Shown here piece by piece: positions 33,604 through 42,722 of a stretch of 64,000 nt of DNA. Under the pieces are notes generated by a model. The model searched no databases and had not been told where the DNA came from. It saw only the letters and a program-made list of their open reading frames with translations. The translations under genes and the position numbers were made by a program. Each line of letters begins with the position of its first letter. The first letter of the stretch is position 1. Source of the stretch: Bacteroidota bacterium (lineage in GTDB: Bacteria > Bacteroidota > Bacteroidia > Chitinophagales > Chitinophagaceae); the NCBI GenBank assembly GCA_020161435.1, contig JAIUNV010000002.1, forward strand, positions 62,001 to 126,000. The letters run 5' to 3'.

Positions 33604-35244
33604 TTAGAAGTGGAAAATGGCACCGCCCAAGGCCTGGAAGCCAAACACCCGGTACTGGTTCCATCGCTGGTAATCCTGATTCACAATGTTGTTAAGCTGC
33701 AACCAAAGTTTCACTTTTTTGTGTACGTCAAACTCCAGACCTGCATTCAAATCCAATGCTGATTTTCCCTTTTTGTCATCGCCGGTTTGGTCGCGGTACC
33801 AGGCGCCATTGATGGTATACAAGTCGGCTTTGAAACGCAGATCTTTCAAAATGAGTACCTGCACCGAAGAACGCAATTCGAAAGGTAGCAAACCATAGGC
33901 TTTTGGTGCTGCATCTATGTCGTTGTAAATATTTACTTGTAAGCTGTTGGTCCAGTTCAGCTTTTGGCCTTGCTGATACACCAGTTCACCAGCAATAAAT
34001 ACACGGTTCAAATCCAGCTCACGAAGAATTTGAAAGCTGCTACCATCCTTACTATCATTTACAAACAGCGGCACATTGCTTTGTTTGCCTACACCGGCTT
34101 TTACCCGAAAGCCGAGATTCTCATTGACATTCGATTTTACCGCAGCAAATATTTCGCTGTTGCGGGTATTGGTCAGGCTATCAGGCTGCTGAATCCAAGG
34201 ATTGAATGCCGCCAAAGAACGGAAGGTTTGCTCGTCATAGTATCCACGAATCCCAGCTTGTAATACGAGGTTTTTTTCATTCAGTAAGTATTCAACCGAC
34301 ACATCGGGCAGCAGCTTAAATACCTTGTTGTTCCATGACGGAATAATGCCTGCTTTGACAGAAATATTTTCTTTCAACTGCAACTGCGCATTCACCGGAA
34401 TCATGAAGAGGTTGTTGCTAAAATCAGCTTTGTTGCTTCGCAAAGAAGACAACATGCCTTTGATGCCTACCGTTACACTGGCATTGTCGCCAATGGTTTT
34501 GGTGATAGGTGCTTCAAAACGAACCGCCGTTTCCTGTGCATCATATTTATCCGAAAAGAAATGCGCATCAATCTTGGCATCATAACTCACACCGGCACCT
34601 CCGGCAATGCTGTTGCCCAAACCAGCACCAACAAAAATGGTATTGTATTGCAAGGCCATCGAATCGAGCACTGGTGGCGTTGCCTTAGGCTCCCAACCAT
34701 AGCGCTGCGTTTGCTGGCCCTGGTAACCGCCATATAAATGCAGTGAATTGTTTTGCTTCATGTGCAGCCACAGATTGCCTTTTACACCATACTGGGCGGC
34801 TTTCTGATAATCGAGATTGCCTTTAGAACTGGTGTAGTTTCCTTCCACGCTGCCGTTCGATTTTTCGCCATTGCCAAACGAAGCCAGTGCTTGCAAAAAA
34901 GGTGTACTGAAATTGCCGAATCCTGCTTTTACATACACAGAAGGAGCTGCATTTTTCAACGTACTATCTTCCTGAAAAGCCAATGGCCGCAACGGTGCGG
35001 GTACAAAATTGAACGCCAGATTTTGCGAAGGAATTTTGTAACTGAGTTTGGGCCTTGCACTATCTGCAGGGGTGGCACTGGCCGTAAAACCAAATTTCTG
35101 TTGCTGCTGCAAACTGGGCTTAAAGGAAGACGTGATTTCGATGGTTCTTCGCTTCACCGTATCCTGTGCGATAGCTGTTTGAAAACCTGCTACACACAGC
35201 AGCAAAACAAACAGGTGATTGAGTGATTGATATATTCGGTTCAT
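33604..35244 (-). CDS. outer-membrane beta-barrel, TonB-receptor-like without plug
   Basis: 546 residues with a signal peptide (HLFVLLLCVAGFQTAIAQ). The mature part is beta-strand-rich with alternating aromatic strands (VYVKAGFGNFSTPFLQALAS, SLHLYGGYQGQQTQRYGW) and ends in Phe (GGAIFHF), as outer-membrane barrels do. It lacks a plug domain or TonB box, so active uptake is uncertain. Its ATG overlaps the stop of the TPR gene by one base (TAATG), so the two are translationally coupled. Cooperation with the TPR protein in the envelope is inference. Confidence 0.85.
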   Translation of the reverse strand: MNRIYQSLNHLFVLLLCVAGFQTAIAQDTVKRRTIEITSSFKPSLQQQQKFGFTASATPADSARPKLSYKIPSQNLAFNFVPAPLRPLAFQEDSTLKNAAPSVYVKAGFGNFSTPFLQALASFGNGEKSNGSVEGNYTSSKGNLDYQKAAQYGVKGNLWLHMKQNNSLHLYGGYQGQQTQRYGWEPKATPPVLDSMALQYNTIFVGAGLGNSIAGGAGVSYDAKIDAHFFSDKYDAQETAVRFEAPITKTIGDNASVTVGIKGMLSSLRSNKADFSNNLFMIPVNAQLQLKENISVKAGIIPSWNNKVFKLLPDVSVEYLLNEKNLVLQAGIRGYYDEQTFRSLAAFNPWIQQPDSLTNTRNSEIFAAVKSNVNENLGFRVKAGVGKQSNVPLFVNDSKDGSSFQILRELDLNRVFIAGELVYQQGQKLNWTNSLQVNIYNDIDAAPKAYGLLPFELRSSVQVLILKDLRFKADLYTINGAWYRDQTGDDKKGKSALDLNAGLEFDVHKKVKLWLQLNNIVNQDYQRWNQYRVFGFQALGGAIFHF

Positions 35245-38200
35245 TACTGCCCTCCTATTTTTGATGCTGCTGCACTCATGCTTTCGGCCTTGGCCAATTT
35301 GCTGGCGGCTTCGGCTTTCAGTTCAGGTATGGTAGCATTTTCGGCCACACTTTTGTATGTAGCCTTTGCATTAAAGTAATCTTCTTGTTTCAGGTAAATA
35401 TCGCCGAGCAAAATGTAGGAACGCTCCACCCAGTTGGCATAAGAGCCAGCTTTTTGCACCACTTCAAATGCTGCTTTTTCAGCTTCTGCTAATTTTTGCA
35501 TCTCAAAATAACATGCGGCAATTTGATAACGGGCTTCGGCTCCAAACTCCGCTTTCGACAGCGCCGCTACTGATTTGAAAGCTGTGATGGCTTCTGTGCA
35601 ATTGCCTTCTGTTTTAGCCTGCTTACCAATGATGAGGTTGGCAAACACTTTGTCATCGCTGCCGGCGCCGCCTTGCTGCAACAACTCTTTTGCATTGGTA
35701 ACTGCGTTGGCGAAATCGTTGAGGTAATATTGACAACGGGCCAATCCACGCATCGACTCCAAACGGTTTTCGTTGCTGCTGGCTTGTTGCTTCAGCTGTG
35801 TGTAATAGCCGGAAGCAGTGCTGTAATTCTTTTCATCGAAATAGTAATAGCGGGCCAGCAAGAGCAGCGATTTTTCTGCATACTTGTTTGGTGCCAGCTT
35901 TGCCACAGCATCATAGTGCGTCATGGCCCTGGGCATGGCTTTCATTTCACGGTTTAGCTCAGCAGCGTAGTAATGCGCATCAACAATGTAACGGCCGGCA
36001 GGAAACTGCTCGGTGTATTTTGTAAAGCCAGCCAATGCCTGAGGCTTTTTACCATCTGACAGCTGCAACTCTGCAGCAACATAGGTAAGTGAATCAGCCA
36101 CATTCTGATCTACACTTCGGCCCACACTTTTCAGGAAGCTTACATATTGATCGGGTTTGCCTTGTTCTACATAAATGCTGCGAACGTTATCAATGGCTTC
36201 TTCACTTTCCGGCGATTGCGGATATTGTTTCAGCAGTGTGGTAAAAGCATTCAATGCTTCATTGAACTGATCGAGGTTGTATTGAGCCAGGCCTGTTTTG
36301 AGGTAAGCCGTTGGCTTCAAACTTTCATTTCCTTTTGAGGCAATGATTTTGGCCAGAAAGGGAATGGACTCCTTGAATTTTTCATCGGCCAAATAAGTAT
36401 CGGCAATTTCCATATTGGCAAGAGCTGCCAAACCACTGTTAGGATACAAACCTTCGATAGAACGCAACAGATTGATTTTTTCTGCTGCACGGTTTTGAGC
36501 TCCTGCAATCATACCCGCCTGATACAACGCATAGTCGGCGCCATAGCCCCGCTTGGCCGCTACCTGATTGTAAATGGGCAACGACTTACTAAAATCTTTT
36601 TGCATGAACGCACAATCTGCAAGGCGCAACTGTACATCAGTTTGCTGTTGCTCGTTGGCAAAATAACCCTTGGCTATTTCTGCAAACACATTGCCTGCCT
36701 GCTTGTACTCTTGCAAGCGAAGCAAGCTATAGCCGAGGCTGTATTTCGCATTGGTTACATTGGCTTCGCCTTGCACTTGCGGCTTGCTCAGGTAAGCCTG
36801 AAAATGCTGCACCGCACTGGCAAATTCATTCTTACCAAAATCAATTTCGCCCTGCCAGAAATGAGCTAGCGAAATCACAGATTCATTGTAAGGAGCCGTC
36901 TGCACTTTTTTCAACAACAGCTCTGCACCGGCCACATTGCGATCGTTCATCAACTCCTGTGCACGGTTGTACGCAATGCGAGGATAGTACGACTTCGCCA
37001 TTTCACTTTTGGTAGGAAGCGATTCGTACAAGTCGAGTGCTTCTTTGTAGTTGCTGGTATTGCCGAGCACACCCACCAGCAAATCTCTGGCTTCGGTAAT
37101 GTAAGCTCCCTGGCGATAGCTGTTGACGTATTGTTTCAATGCGGGCAATGCTTCATTGTCGTAGCCGAGTTCGTAGCTCAGCTTACCGTAGTTGAACAAA
37201 CTGATTTCTTTAAACTGTGCATTGCTGCTGTTGCTGCTACAAAACAAAAACGCATTGCGGGCATTGTTTTTCTGGCCTGTTTTTAAGTAGGCATCACCCA
37301 GCAAATACATGGCATGCTGGCTCAGCGAATCATCGCCGCCAGCCAATGGTTTGAACTGCTCAATAGCCTTAGGATATTGCTGACTGATGTAATAGCAATA
37401 GGCCAATTCATACAGGTCTTCTTTTTTTACTTTATCGGCATTTTTTACGTACTGCTCAAGATAGGGTTGCGCTTTGGCATACTCTCCTTTTTCAAAATAA
37501 CCATGGCCCACCAATTGCTGCAATTCTGATTTGTAATAAGGATTGCCTGTTTTCAATGCAGCTTCGGCCTGCTCCATGCCTTTGGCTTTTTCGCCAATGG
37601 AATAGTTGATGCCGGCAGTATAATACGGCACCATGTCCTCGTACTTTTTATTGTACCGAACCACTTCAAAACTCTGCAGTGCTTCTTTGTATTGCTTGTC
37701 GTTGAAAGCCAGCAAACCGTAGTAATAATTGGCATCGGCATAGTAAGGTGATGCTGCAGACTGCCGCACCGAATTGAGCAAGGGCTTTGCCTGCACAAAT
37801 TGCTTTTGCGTGAAATACGCATAGCCTTGCTGAAATTGCATGGTAGCCACCTGCTCGTTGTTGAGGTTGCTCACATTGGCTTTGTCAAAAGCAGTGATAG
37901 CCTCAGCATAGCGCTGCTGACGGAAATAATACGAACCCAGATAAAAACCCAGCTGCCCTTTGAGATAAGAACCAGCATTGCTCATCAAATAACCTTGTGC
38001 CTTTGGTTCGGCACCGGGATTGTCTTCCATCAGTTCGCAGGCCAGCATGTAAAAACGTAACTCTTCCACATACAACTGTTGGTTAATATCTACAGGTGTG
38101 GTTACGGCCTGCTCCAACTCTTTAAACACCGGATAAGCCAGTTTGTACTGGGCGGAAGTAAACCACTGACGGGCATCCAGAAAACGCTGGTACTTGCCCG

Positions 38201-38321
38201 GGTCTTTTACTATAAACGTGTGCTGTGCAGCAACGCTGTTTGCCCAAAGCACTACACCGGCCAAAACAACAAGCGGCAGGGTAGCAATATTCCTGGGCAG
38301 GAAACGGGTAACATGCATCAT
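35244..38321 (-). CDS. large exported tetratricopeptide-repeat protein
   Basis: 1025 residues with a signal peptide (LPLVVLAGVVLWANSVAAQ). Almost the whole length is TPR-like helix pairs, with recurring A/Y patterns such as GSYYFRQQRYAEAITAFDKA, YYYGLLAFNDKQYKEALQSF, GHGYFEKGEYAKAQPYLEQY and YLLGDAYLKTGQKNNARNAF. That is roughly 20-25 repeats. Such periplasmic TPR scaffolds hold protein complexes. It is the first gene of a pair with a beta-barrel (one-base overlap). No T9SS or Tol-Pal partner is recognisable beside it, so no pathway is assigned. Confidence 0.9.
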   Translation of the reverse strand: MMHVTRFLPRNIATLPLVVLAGVVLWANSVAAQHTFIVKDPGKYQRFLDARQWFTSAQYKLAYPVFKELEQAVTTPVDINQQLYVEELRFYMLACELMEDNPGAEPKAQGYLMSNAGSYLKGQLGFYLGSYYFRQQRYAEAITAFDKANVSNLNNEQVATMQFQQGYAYFTQKQFVQAKPLLNSVRQSAASPYYADANYYYGLLAFNDKQYKEALQSFEVVRYNKKYEDMVPYYTAGINYSIGEKAKGMEQAEAALKTGNPYYKSELQQLVGHGYFEKGEYAKAQPYLEQYVKNADKVKKEDLYELAYCYYISQQYPKAIEQFKPLAGGDDSLSQHAMYLLGDAYLKTGQKNNARNAFLFCSSNSSNAQFKEISLFNYGKLSYELGYDNEALPALKQYVNSYRQGAYITEARDLLVGVLGNTSNYKEALDLYESLPTKSEMAKSYYPRIAYNRAQELMNDRNVAGAELLLKKVQTAPYNESVISLAHFWQGEIDFGKNEFASAVQHFQAYLSKPQVQGEANVTNAKYSLGYSLLRLQEYKQAGNVFAEIAKGYFANEQQQTDVQLRLADCAFMQKDFSKSLPIYNQVAAKRGYGADYALYQAGMIAGAQNRAAEKINLLRSIEGLYPNSGLAALANMEIADTYLADEKFKESIPFLAKIIASKGNESLKPTAYLKTGLAQYNLDQFNEALNAFTTLLKQYPQSPESEEAIDNVRSIYVEQGKPDQYVSFLKSVGRSVDQNVADSLTYVAAELQLSDGKKPQALAGFTKYTEQFPAGRYIVDAHYYAAELNREMKAMPRAMTHYDAVAKLAPNKYAEKSLLLLARYYYFDEKNYSTASGYYTQLKQQASSNENRLESMRGLARCQYYLNDFANAVTNAKELLQQGGAGSDDKVFANLIIGKQAKTEGNCTEAITAFKSVAALSKAEFGAEARYQIAACYFEMQKLAEAEKAAFEVVQKAGSYANWVERSYILLGDIYLKQEDYFNAKATYKSVAENATIPELKAEAASKLAKAESMSAAASKIGGQ

Positions 38322-38531
38322 AATGAATTACTTACTGTGTATACGCAGTCGTACATCGACAGGTTACAGCAGCAGGCTAACGCAAATTAACCCGTGAATA
38401 TTGGCAGGCCTCTGCCCTGCTTTTTCACATTTGCACATTTGGAGGGTGTTTTAACAAGCTATTCAACACAATCATTTTCTAACAATACATTTCAACCATA
38501 GCTGCCTAAATTTGCCGCCAATTTAAACTGC

Positions 38532-38834
38532 ATGATTACTTTTTACTCCGAGCCAAACCCCGAACTGAAGCCTGATGAAGACACCCTCGTATTGGAGGAT
38601 GGCGGGTACAGTCTCATCGTTTGGAACGATGATGTAAACAGTTTTGACTGGGTGATTCAAACCCTTATGGAAATTGTGGGCCACTCTGCCGAGCAGGCCG
38701 AGCAATGCGCCCTCATTATACACATGCGGGGCAAATATGCCGTGAAGCATGGCGGATTTGAAGAGCTGAAGGTAATGGCAGAAGGCATCACCGACCGGGG
38801 CATCAATGCAACGGTTGAAGCCGTAGCCGTGTAA
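38532..38834 (+). CDS. clpS: ATP-dependent Clp protease adaptor ClpS
   Basis: 100 residues, the usual ClpS size. The pocket that binds N-degron residues is in SLIVWNDDVNSFDWVIQTLM, followed by EQCALIIHMRGKYAVKHGGF. ClpS delivers proteins with destabilising N-termini to ClpAP. Directly after it comes aat, which creates such N-termini by adding Leu or Phe, so the two genes encode successive steps of the N-degron route. A TAAATTTG box lies at 38507-38514. Confidence 0.95.
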   Translation: MITFYSEPNPELKPDEDTLVLEDGGYSLIVWNDDVNSFDWVIQTLMEIVGHSAEQAEQCALIIHMRGKYAVKHGGFEELKVMAEGITDRGINATVEAVAV

Positions 38835-38854
38835 TCTGTGTTATTTTTACCGGG

Positions 38855-39505
38855 TTGACAACACTCCACATTCTCGACGACAAACTTTGGTTTCCGCCCG
38901 TAACAGCTGCCGATGCTGAAGGACTGCTGGCGGCGGGTGGCGATTTGCGCCCCGAACGGTTGCTGCTGGCGTACCGCAAAGGTATTTTTCCCTGGTACGA
39001 TGGCGATGTACCCTTGTGGTGGAGCCCCGATCCTAGGTTTGTACTGTTTCCCGAAGAATTGTATATCAGCAAAAGCATGCAGCAAGTGCTACGCAGAAAT
39101 GTGTTTCAGTTTAGCCGCAACCAATGCTTTGCTGAAGTGATGGCCCATTGCAAAACAACACTCCGCCCCGGACAGGATGGCACCTGGATATCGCCGGCCA
39201 TGCAGGATGCGTATACGCAACTGCATCACATGGGCCATGCCATCAGTTTTGAAGCCTGGCAGCAGGGAAAGTTGGTGGGTGGCTTGTACGGCGTTTTGTT
39301 GGGCAAAGTGTTTTTTGGTGAAAGCATGTTTAGCCATGTGAGCAATGCCAGCAAGGCCGCCTTTATGTATGCCGTGCAATGGTTGCAGCAGCAAGGCATT
39401 GTGCTCATCGATTGTCAGGTGTACACAGCCCACCTCGAAAGTTTGGGCGCAAGGTTTATAGACCGGGAGGGGTTTATGGAAATATTGAAGGAGTATGTGG
39501 GGTAG
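38855..39505 (+). CDS. aat: leucyl/phenylalanyl-tRNA--protein transferase
   Basis: 216 residues. It begins at a TTG (MTTLHILDDKLWFPP if read as Met), as no ATG or GTG fits ahead of the conserved start. Family motifs: WFPPVTAADAEGLLAAGGDL, AYRKGIFPWYDGD, LWWSPDPRFVLFPEELY, GTWISPAMQDAYTQLHHMGH and FFGESMFSHVSNASKAAF. It attaches Leu or Phe from tRNA to proteins with N-terminal Lys or Arg. It follows clpS by 20 bases. Confidence 0.96.
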   Translation: MTTLHILDDKLWFPPVTAADAEGLLAAGGDLRPERLLLAYRKGIFPWYDGDVPLWWSPDPRFVLFPEELYISKSMQQVLRRNVFQFSRNQCFAEVMAHCKTTLRPGQDGTWISPAMQDAYTQLHHMGHAISFEAWQQGKLVGGLYGVLLGKVFFGESMFSHVSNASKAAFMYAVQWLQQQGIVLIDCQVYTAHLESLGARFIDREGFMEILKEYVG

Positions 39506-39535
39506 TCCGAAAGACGGGAAGTCCGAAAGTTGATA
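39504..39535 (+). repeat. two tandem 16-base units
   Basis: AGTCCGAAAG occurs at 39504-39513 and 39520-39529, in two 16-base units placed over the aat stop. The remaining 228 bases to the toxin-antitoxin pair show no gene. An imperfect inverted repeat at 39686-39705 could be an operator. Confidence 0.5.
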
Positions 39536-39763
39536 GAGCCGTGAATTTCGCCGCTGTTGTATGATCTCACAAACAGCATCGCATGCATATTTTTCTTTCA
39601 GGTTAAAATCTACCTTGCAGTGTAGGCTACTTTGCCTTTTTTCAGGACTTTTACATAACATCATTTGTTGAAGTAGTAGACACAATACCTCGGTTACTGC
39701 GAGTATAAGAACCTATCAACGCCAATCAGAAAATATTTACATCGTTCATTAATACTTTTTTCA

Positions 39764-39967
39764 ATGACTGCGCCACAATTCATCACCGATAAAAAAGGCA
39801 AAAAAATCTCTGTGGTTTTGCCCATGAAAGAGTATAAAAAAATACTGGAAGAGCTGGAGGAACTGGAAGATATCCGTTCATTCGATGAGGCTATGGCCGA
39901 TAAAAAGCCATCTGTTCCTATTGACAAAGCTTTCAAAGCTTTAGATGCCAAACGCAAGAAAAAGTAA
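39764..39967 (+). CDS. antitoxin of a RelE/ParE-type toxin-antitoxin pair
   Basis: 67 residues: MTAPQFITDKKGKKISVVLP, then YKKILEELEELEDIRSFDEA and a Lys-rich tail. The N-terminal strand plus helix resembles Phd/YefM- or RelB-like antitoxins that dimerise on their operator, with the acidic helix wrapping the toxin. The stop overlaps the toxin start by one base (TAATG). An imperfect inverted repeat at 39686-39705 (TACCTCG...CGAGTA) may be an operator. Confidence 0.85.
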   Translation: MTAPQFITDKKGKKISVVLPMKEYKKILEELEELEDIRSFDEAMADKKPSVPIDKAFKALDAKRKKK

Positions 39968-40221
39968 TGGCATATCAGGTACTCATAAAACCCAAAGTGG
40001 TAAAGGCACTTGAAAAAGTGAATGAGCCACACTACACTGCCATTAAAACGGCCTTGTTTGATTTGGCAGATAATCCAAGGCCAATTGGATGCAAAAAATT
40101 GAAAGGTCGGTATGGCTGGCGTATCCGTGTTGGTGACTACCGTATTATTTATACCATTACTGACAAAATACTGACTGTAGAAGTAGTGCACATTGGCCAC
40201 AGGAAAGATGTGTACGAATAG
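39967..40221 (+). CDS. RelE/ParE-family toxin
   Basis: 84 residues. The RelE fold is clear: YQVLIKPKVVKALEKV, LFDLADNPRPIGCKKLKGRY, GWRIRVGDYRIIYTI and VEVVHIGHRKDVYE. The family usually cuts mRNA at the ribosome (RelE) or inhibits gyrase (ParE); the R-x-G-DYRIIY and HIGHRKDVY endings favour the RelE side. It is overlapped by the antitoxin and lies between aat and an esterase gene. Confidence 0.92.
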   Translation: MAYQVLIKPKVVKALEKVNEPHYTAIKTALFDLADNPRPIGCKKLKGRYGWRIRVGDYRIIYTITDKILTVEVVHIGHRKDVYE

Positions 40222-40247
40222 TTTTTACAGGCGCTTAGCTTTACCGA

Positions 40248-41060
40248 ATGAACACATTTCTCAGTCGTAAGTTTTGTTGGATGCTGCTGGTGCTGCTTAG
40301 CACAACTACCTATGCATGGGCAGGCAAAGTAGATTCTGTACAGATTTTCAGCAAAGCCATGCAGCGGTCGTTGCCCTGTACCATTATTACCCCCAGCGAT
40401 ATGCAGCCACAACAAAAGTATCCTGTGCTCTATTTGCTGCACGGACATAGTGGCTGGCATAGCAACTGGATATTACGGGTACCGCAACTGAGCGAACTGG
40501 CAGATGAATACCAAACCATTATTGTGTGCCCCGAAGGTGGCTACAGCAGCTGGTATGTGAATAGCCCGCTGCAACCAGCTTCTCAATTTGAAACCTTTGT
40601 GGCCAGCGAAGTGCCTGCATATATTGATGCCCGTTATCCTACCCAGGCCAAACGCAGTGGCCGTGCCATCAGCGGGCTGAGTATGGGCGGCCATGGTGCT
40701 TTGTACCTGGCCCTGCGCCACCCCGATGTATTTGGCATGGCTGGCAGTATGAGCGGCGGAGTCGACCTCACAGAATCGAAAGGAAAATTTGGCATCAGCG
40801 AAGTAATTGGCGACAGTACCCAATGGGCCAACTACTCGGTATTGCATACCCTCAAAAAAAACAGTGCCCAAACCTTGCAGCTAATTATTGATTGTGGCAC
40901 CGAAGATTTTTTTATTGGCGGCAACAGAGCCCTACACAAAAAACTGTTGCACATGCAAGTGCCACATACCTACCTCGAAAGAGCCGGCGGCCACAACTGG
41001 GATTACTGGCGCAGCGCCATCCGGTATCAGCTGTTGTTTTTTCAGCTGGGGAGGAAGTAG
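40248..41060 (+). CDS. exported alpha/beta-hydrolase, esterase (Ag85/FGH-like) family
   Basis: 270 residues with a signal peptide (WMLLVLLSTTTYAWAGK). Esterase-D/antigen-85 pattern: YPVLYLLHGHSGWHSNWILR near the oxyanion hole, nucleophile serine in SGLSMGGHGALY, acid in LIIDCGTEDFFIGGN, and catalytic histidine in YLERAGGHNWDYW. It likely hydrolyses esters outside the cytoplasm, e.g. of plant or glycan acyl groups; the exact substrate is unknown. Confidence 0.9.
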   Translation: MNTFLSRKFCWMLLVLLSTTTYAWAGKVDSVQIFSKAMQRSLPCTIITPSDMQPQQKYPVLYLLHGHSGWHSNWILRVPQLSELADEYQTIIVCPEGGYSSWYVNSPLQPASQFETFVASEVPAYIDARYPTQAKRSGRAISGLSMGGHGALYLALRHPDVFGMAGSMSGGVDLTESKGKFGISEVIGDSTQWANYSVLHTLKKNSAQTLQLIIDCGTEDFFIGGNRALHKKLLHMQVPHTYLERAGGHNWDYWRSAIRYQLLFFQLGRK

Positions 41061-41126
41061 GGAAACTCTACAAGCCTACTATTCGCATAATATTGGTGTC
41101 TATTAAAGGAGAGATTCATACAGCCG

Positions 41127-41255
41127 ATGAATTGTCAGATCTTCGGTATTTATAATCCAGAAACCATATTGGCAAACTTGCAATCCGAGTTACAATCTAG
41201 TAGAGTCGGAATTGCAAATCCCGAACAGAAAGAAATTATTGTTTGGTGTTGGTAA
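41127..41255 (+). CDS. possible 42-residue ORF, unknown
   Basis: A short open frame MNCQIFGIYNPETILANLQS...IIVWCW, with an AAAGGAGAG sequence 13 bases ahead of the ATG. Purine-rich Shine-Dalgarno-like sites are rare in this genome. It lies 26 bases ahead of the DUF6994 gene, in the same A+T-rich stretch. It could be a small gene, a partner of DUF6994, or a remnant. I do not recognise it. Confidence 0.35.
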   Translation: MNCQIFGIYNPETILANLQSELQSSRVGIANPEQKEIIVWCW

Positions 41256-41281
41256 CATGAAACATAGCTACGAATTCCGTT

Positions 41282-41977
41282 ATGAATAATATAGACTTTG
41301 ACTTTCGCTTAGATAGTAAGTGCGGTGACCCTGATACTGACAGCCAATTATTGTATCTCACTCACAAGTCCTTATGGAGTAAATCATTGCCAAATGGAAA
41401 AGCTATTTTTCTTGAAATAATCGGCGATAGATACGGGAGATTGCTTTTAAAAAACAATGTACTATCGAATTTTTCTAGCGATAGAATGTGTCCTCATTTT
41501 GATGGAAAATATAAAGGCATATTCGATGGCTGGCTTAAACAATTTGAAATCGAAGAAATAAAACATAAAGTCAGAACCATTGGAGGCCATATAATATTTC
41601 CAGCACATAAAAGAAATGGCTTTACGATAAATCAAGCAAGAGGGGTAAATCGAAAAATTTGTGACAGGTTCGATTTAACCTTAGAATGTGTTAGGCGTTT
41701 CTACTTAAATGAATCAAGTCCACTCTACGATACACTAAATAGGTACAAGGATTTTTTTGAGCAGTTTATTGATTTTGATAACTATATCAAATTCTTTCTA
41801 CTCGAAGATTTTGTAGATGATACAAATCGAGTAAAATTCACTTTACCATTCGATGATTTTCATAGGTCTGCTTTACCTCAAACAGTAGAGGAATATAGAG
41901 ATTATATAAATCAGACTATACACATAATTGAATGTAGAAATCAAAGGATTGTAAAAGAATCATATTATTCATTTTGA
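41282..41977 (+). CDS. DUF6994-family protein
   Basis: 231 residues starting MNNIDFDFRLDSKCGDPDTD. The pattern fits DUF6994: LYLTHKSLWSKSLPNGKAIF, SSDRMCPHF, IGGHIIFPAHKRNGFTINQA, RGVNRKICDRFDLTLECVRR, SSPLYDTLNRYKDFFEQFID, KFFLLEDFVDDTNRV and a tail in RNQRI. The function is unknown. Base composition is markedly A+T-rich (sampled lines 32-37% G+C against 62% in a sampled line of the esterase gene), so it was probably acquired. No motif allows a guess at activity. Confidence 0.78.
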   Translation: MNNIDFDFRLDSKCGDPDTDSQLLYLTHKSLWSKSLPNGKAIFLEIIGDRYGRLLLKNNVLSNFSSDRMCPHFDGKYKGIFDGWLKQFEIEEIKHKVRTIGGHIIFPAHKRNGFTINQARGVNRKICDRFDLTLECVRRFYLNESSPLYDTLNRYKDFFEQFIDFDNYIKFFLLEDFVDDTNRVKFTLPFDDFHRSALPQTVEEYRDYINQTIHIIECRNQRIVKESYYSF

Positions 41978-41989
41978 TAAACTCTCCCC

Positions 41990-42685
41990 TCAATACCCCG
42001 TCGAGCCATCCCTCACTTTTACTTTTTTCTTGCCGGAGTTTTTCTTTTCGTATTCCTGTACAACGGCAGGTTTTTCATTCTTCTTACCGTTTTTACCGGT
42101 ATCGGCAGGTTGCTTTTTGGTACGGCTGTTGCTCATGCCAAAAGCTTCCAGCCCACTCACGGCACTATCCCGTATAAACTCTTCGGTACGCTGCACAAAA
42201 CCCGTGGTGGGGTCAAACCAGCGCCAGGTGCCGTGCCGTAAACTGCGGCCTTCATTTTTCAATATAACGGTCGTGTATTTACCATCTTCGTACAGGTCGG
42301 GCACTTCTATGGTATCGTATTGTTTGTTGGGGTTAATGGCCCACCATCCCTCTTCCCTTTCAAGGCCCAATACTGAGTAGTAACTGCTTTTGCCATGCAG
42401 CATGCCCCAGTGGTAAGCTTCCACGGCTACCAGGTCGCCTTCCATGGTGTAGCGCCGCCAGATTCCCTCCTTTTTATCGTCTACATACGAGCCTTCTTCC
42501 TCGTAGCCAGGGTTGCCCCGCTGCTCTGGCACCTGCACCAGCCACGGGCCTTGCTTACGGTTGCGGGTATCCACACAGTTGAGGGTATCGCCACGGTCGC
42601 TCAGCTTAAATGTTTTACATTGTGCCATCAGCCACTCCGGCCCACACAGCATTGCCAACACCAGTAAAAAATTGAGACGTTTCAT
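41990..42685 (-). CDS. exported MORN-like (YwqK-type) repeat protein
   Basis: 231 residues from the ATG giving MKRLNFLLVLAMLCGPEWLM, a signal peptide ending at MAQ. ATGs lie one and eight codons upstream. MORN-like Gly/Trp/Tyr repeats follow: RKQGPWLVQVPEQRG, KKEGIWRRYTMEGDLVAVEA, GMLHGKSSYYSV and LRHGTWRWFDPTTGFV. The tail is very basic (KKNEKPAVVQEYEKKNSGKK). Such toxin-antitoxin-annotated YwqK repeat proteins in Bacteroidetes are mostly exported and of unknown role. It is divergent from the BNR protein gene by 37 bases. Confidence 0.8.
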   Translation of the reverse strand: MKRLNFLLVLAMLCGPEWLMAQCKTFKLSDRGDTLNCVDTRNRKQGPWLVQVPEQRGNPGYEEEGSYVDDKKEGIWRRYTMEGDLVAVEAYHWGMLHGKSSYYSVLGLEREEGWWAINPNKQYDTIEVPDLYEDGKYTTVILKNEGRSLRHGTWRWFDPTTGFVQRTEEFIRDSAVSGLEAFGMSNSRTKKQPADTGKNGKKNEKPAVVQEYEKKNSGKKKVKVRDGSTGY

Positions 42686-42722
42686 CATAACTGCTAACGA
42701 ACCATTCATTTAAAAATTGTCT

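Noticed and set aside
39506..39763. A small gene between aat and the antitoxin
   Set aside because: No open frame with a plausible start and length is seen; only a tandem repeat and a weak inverted repeat.
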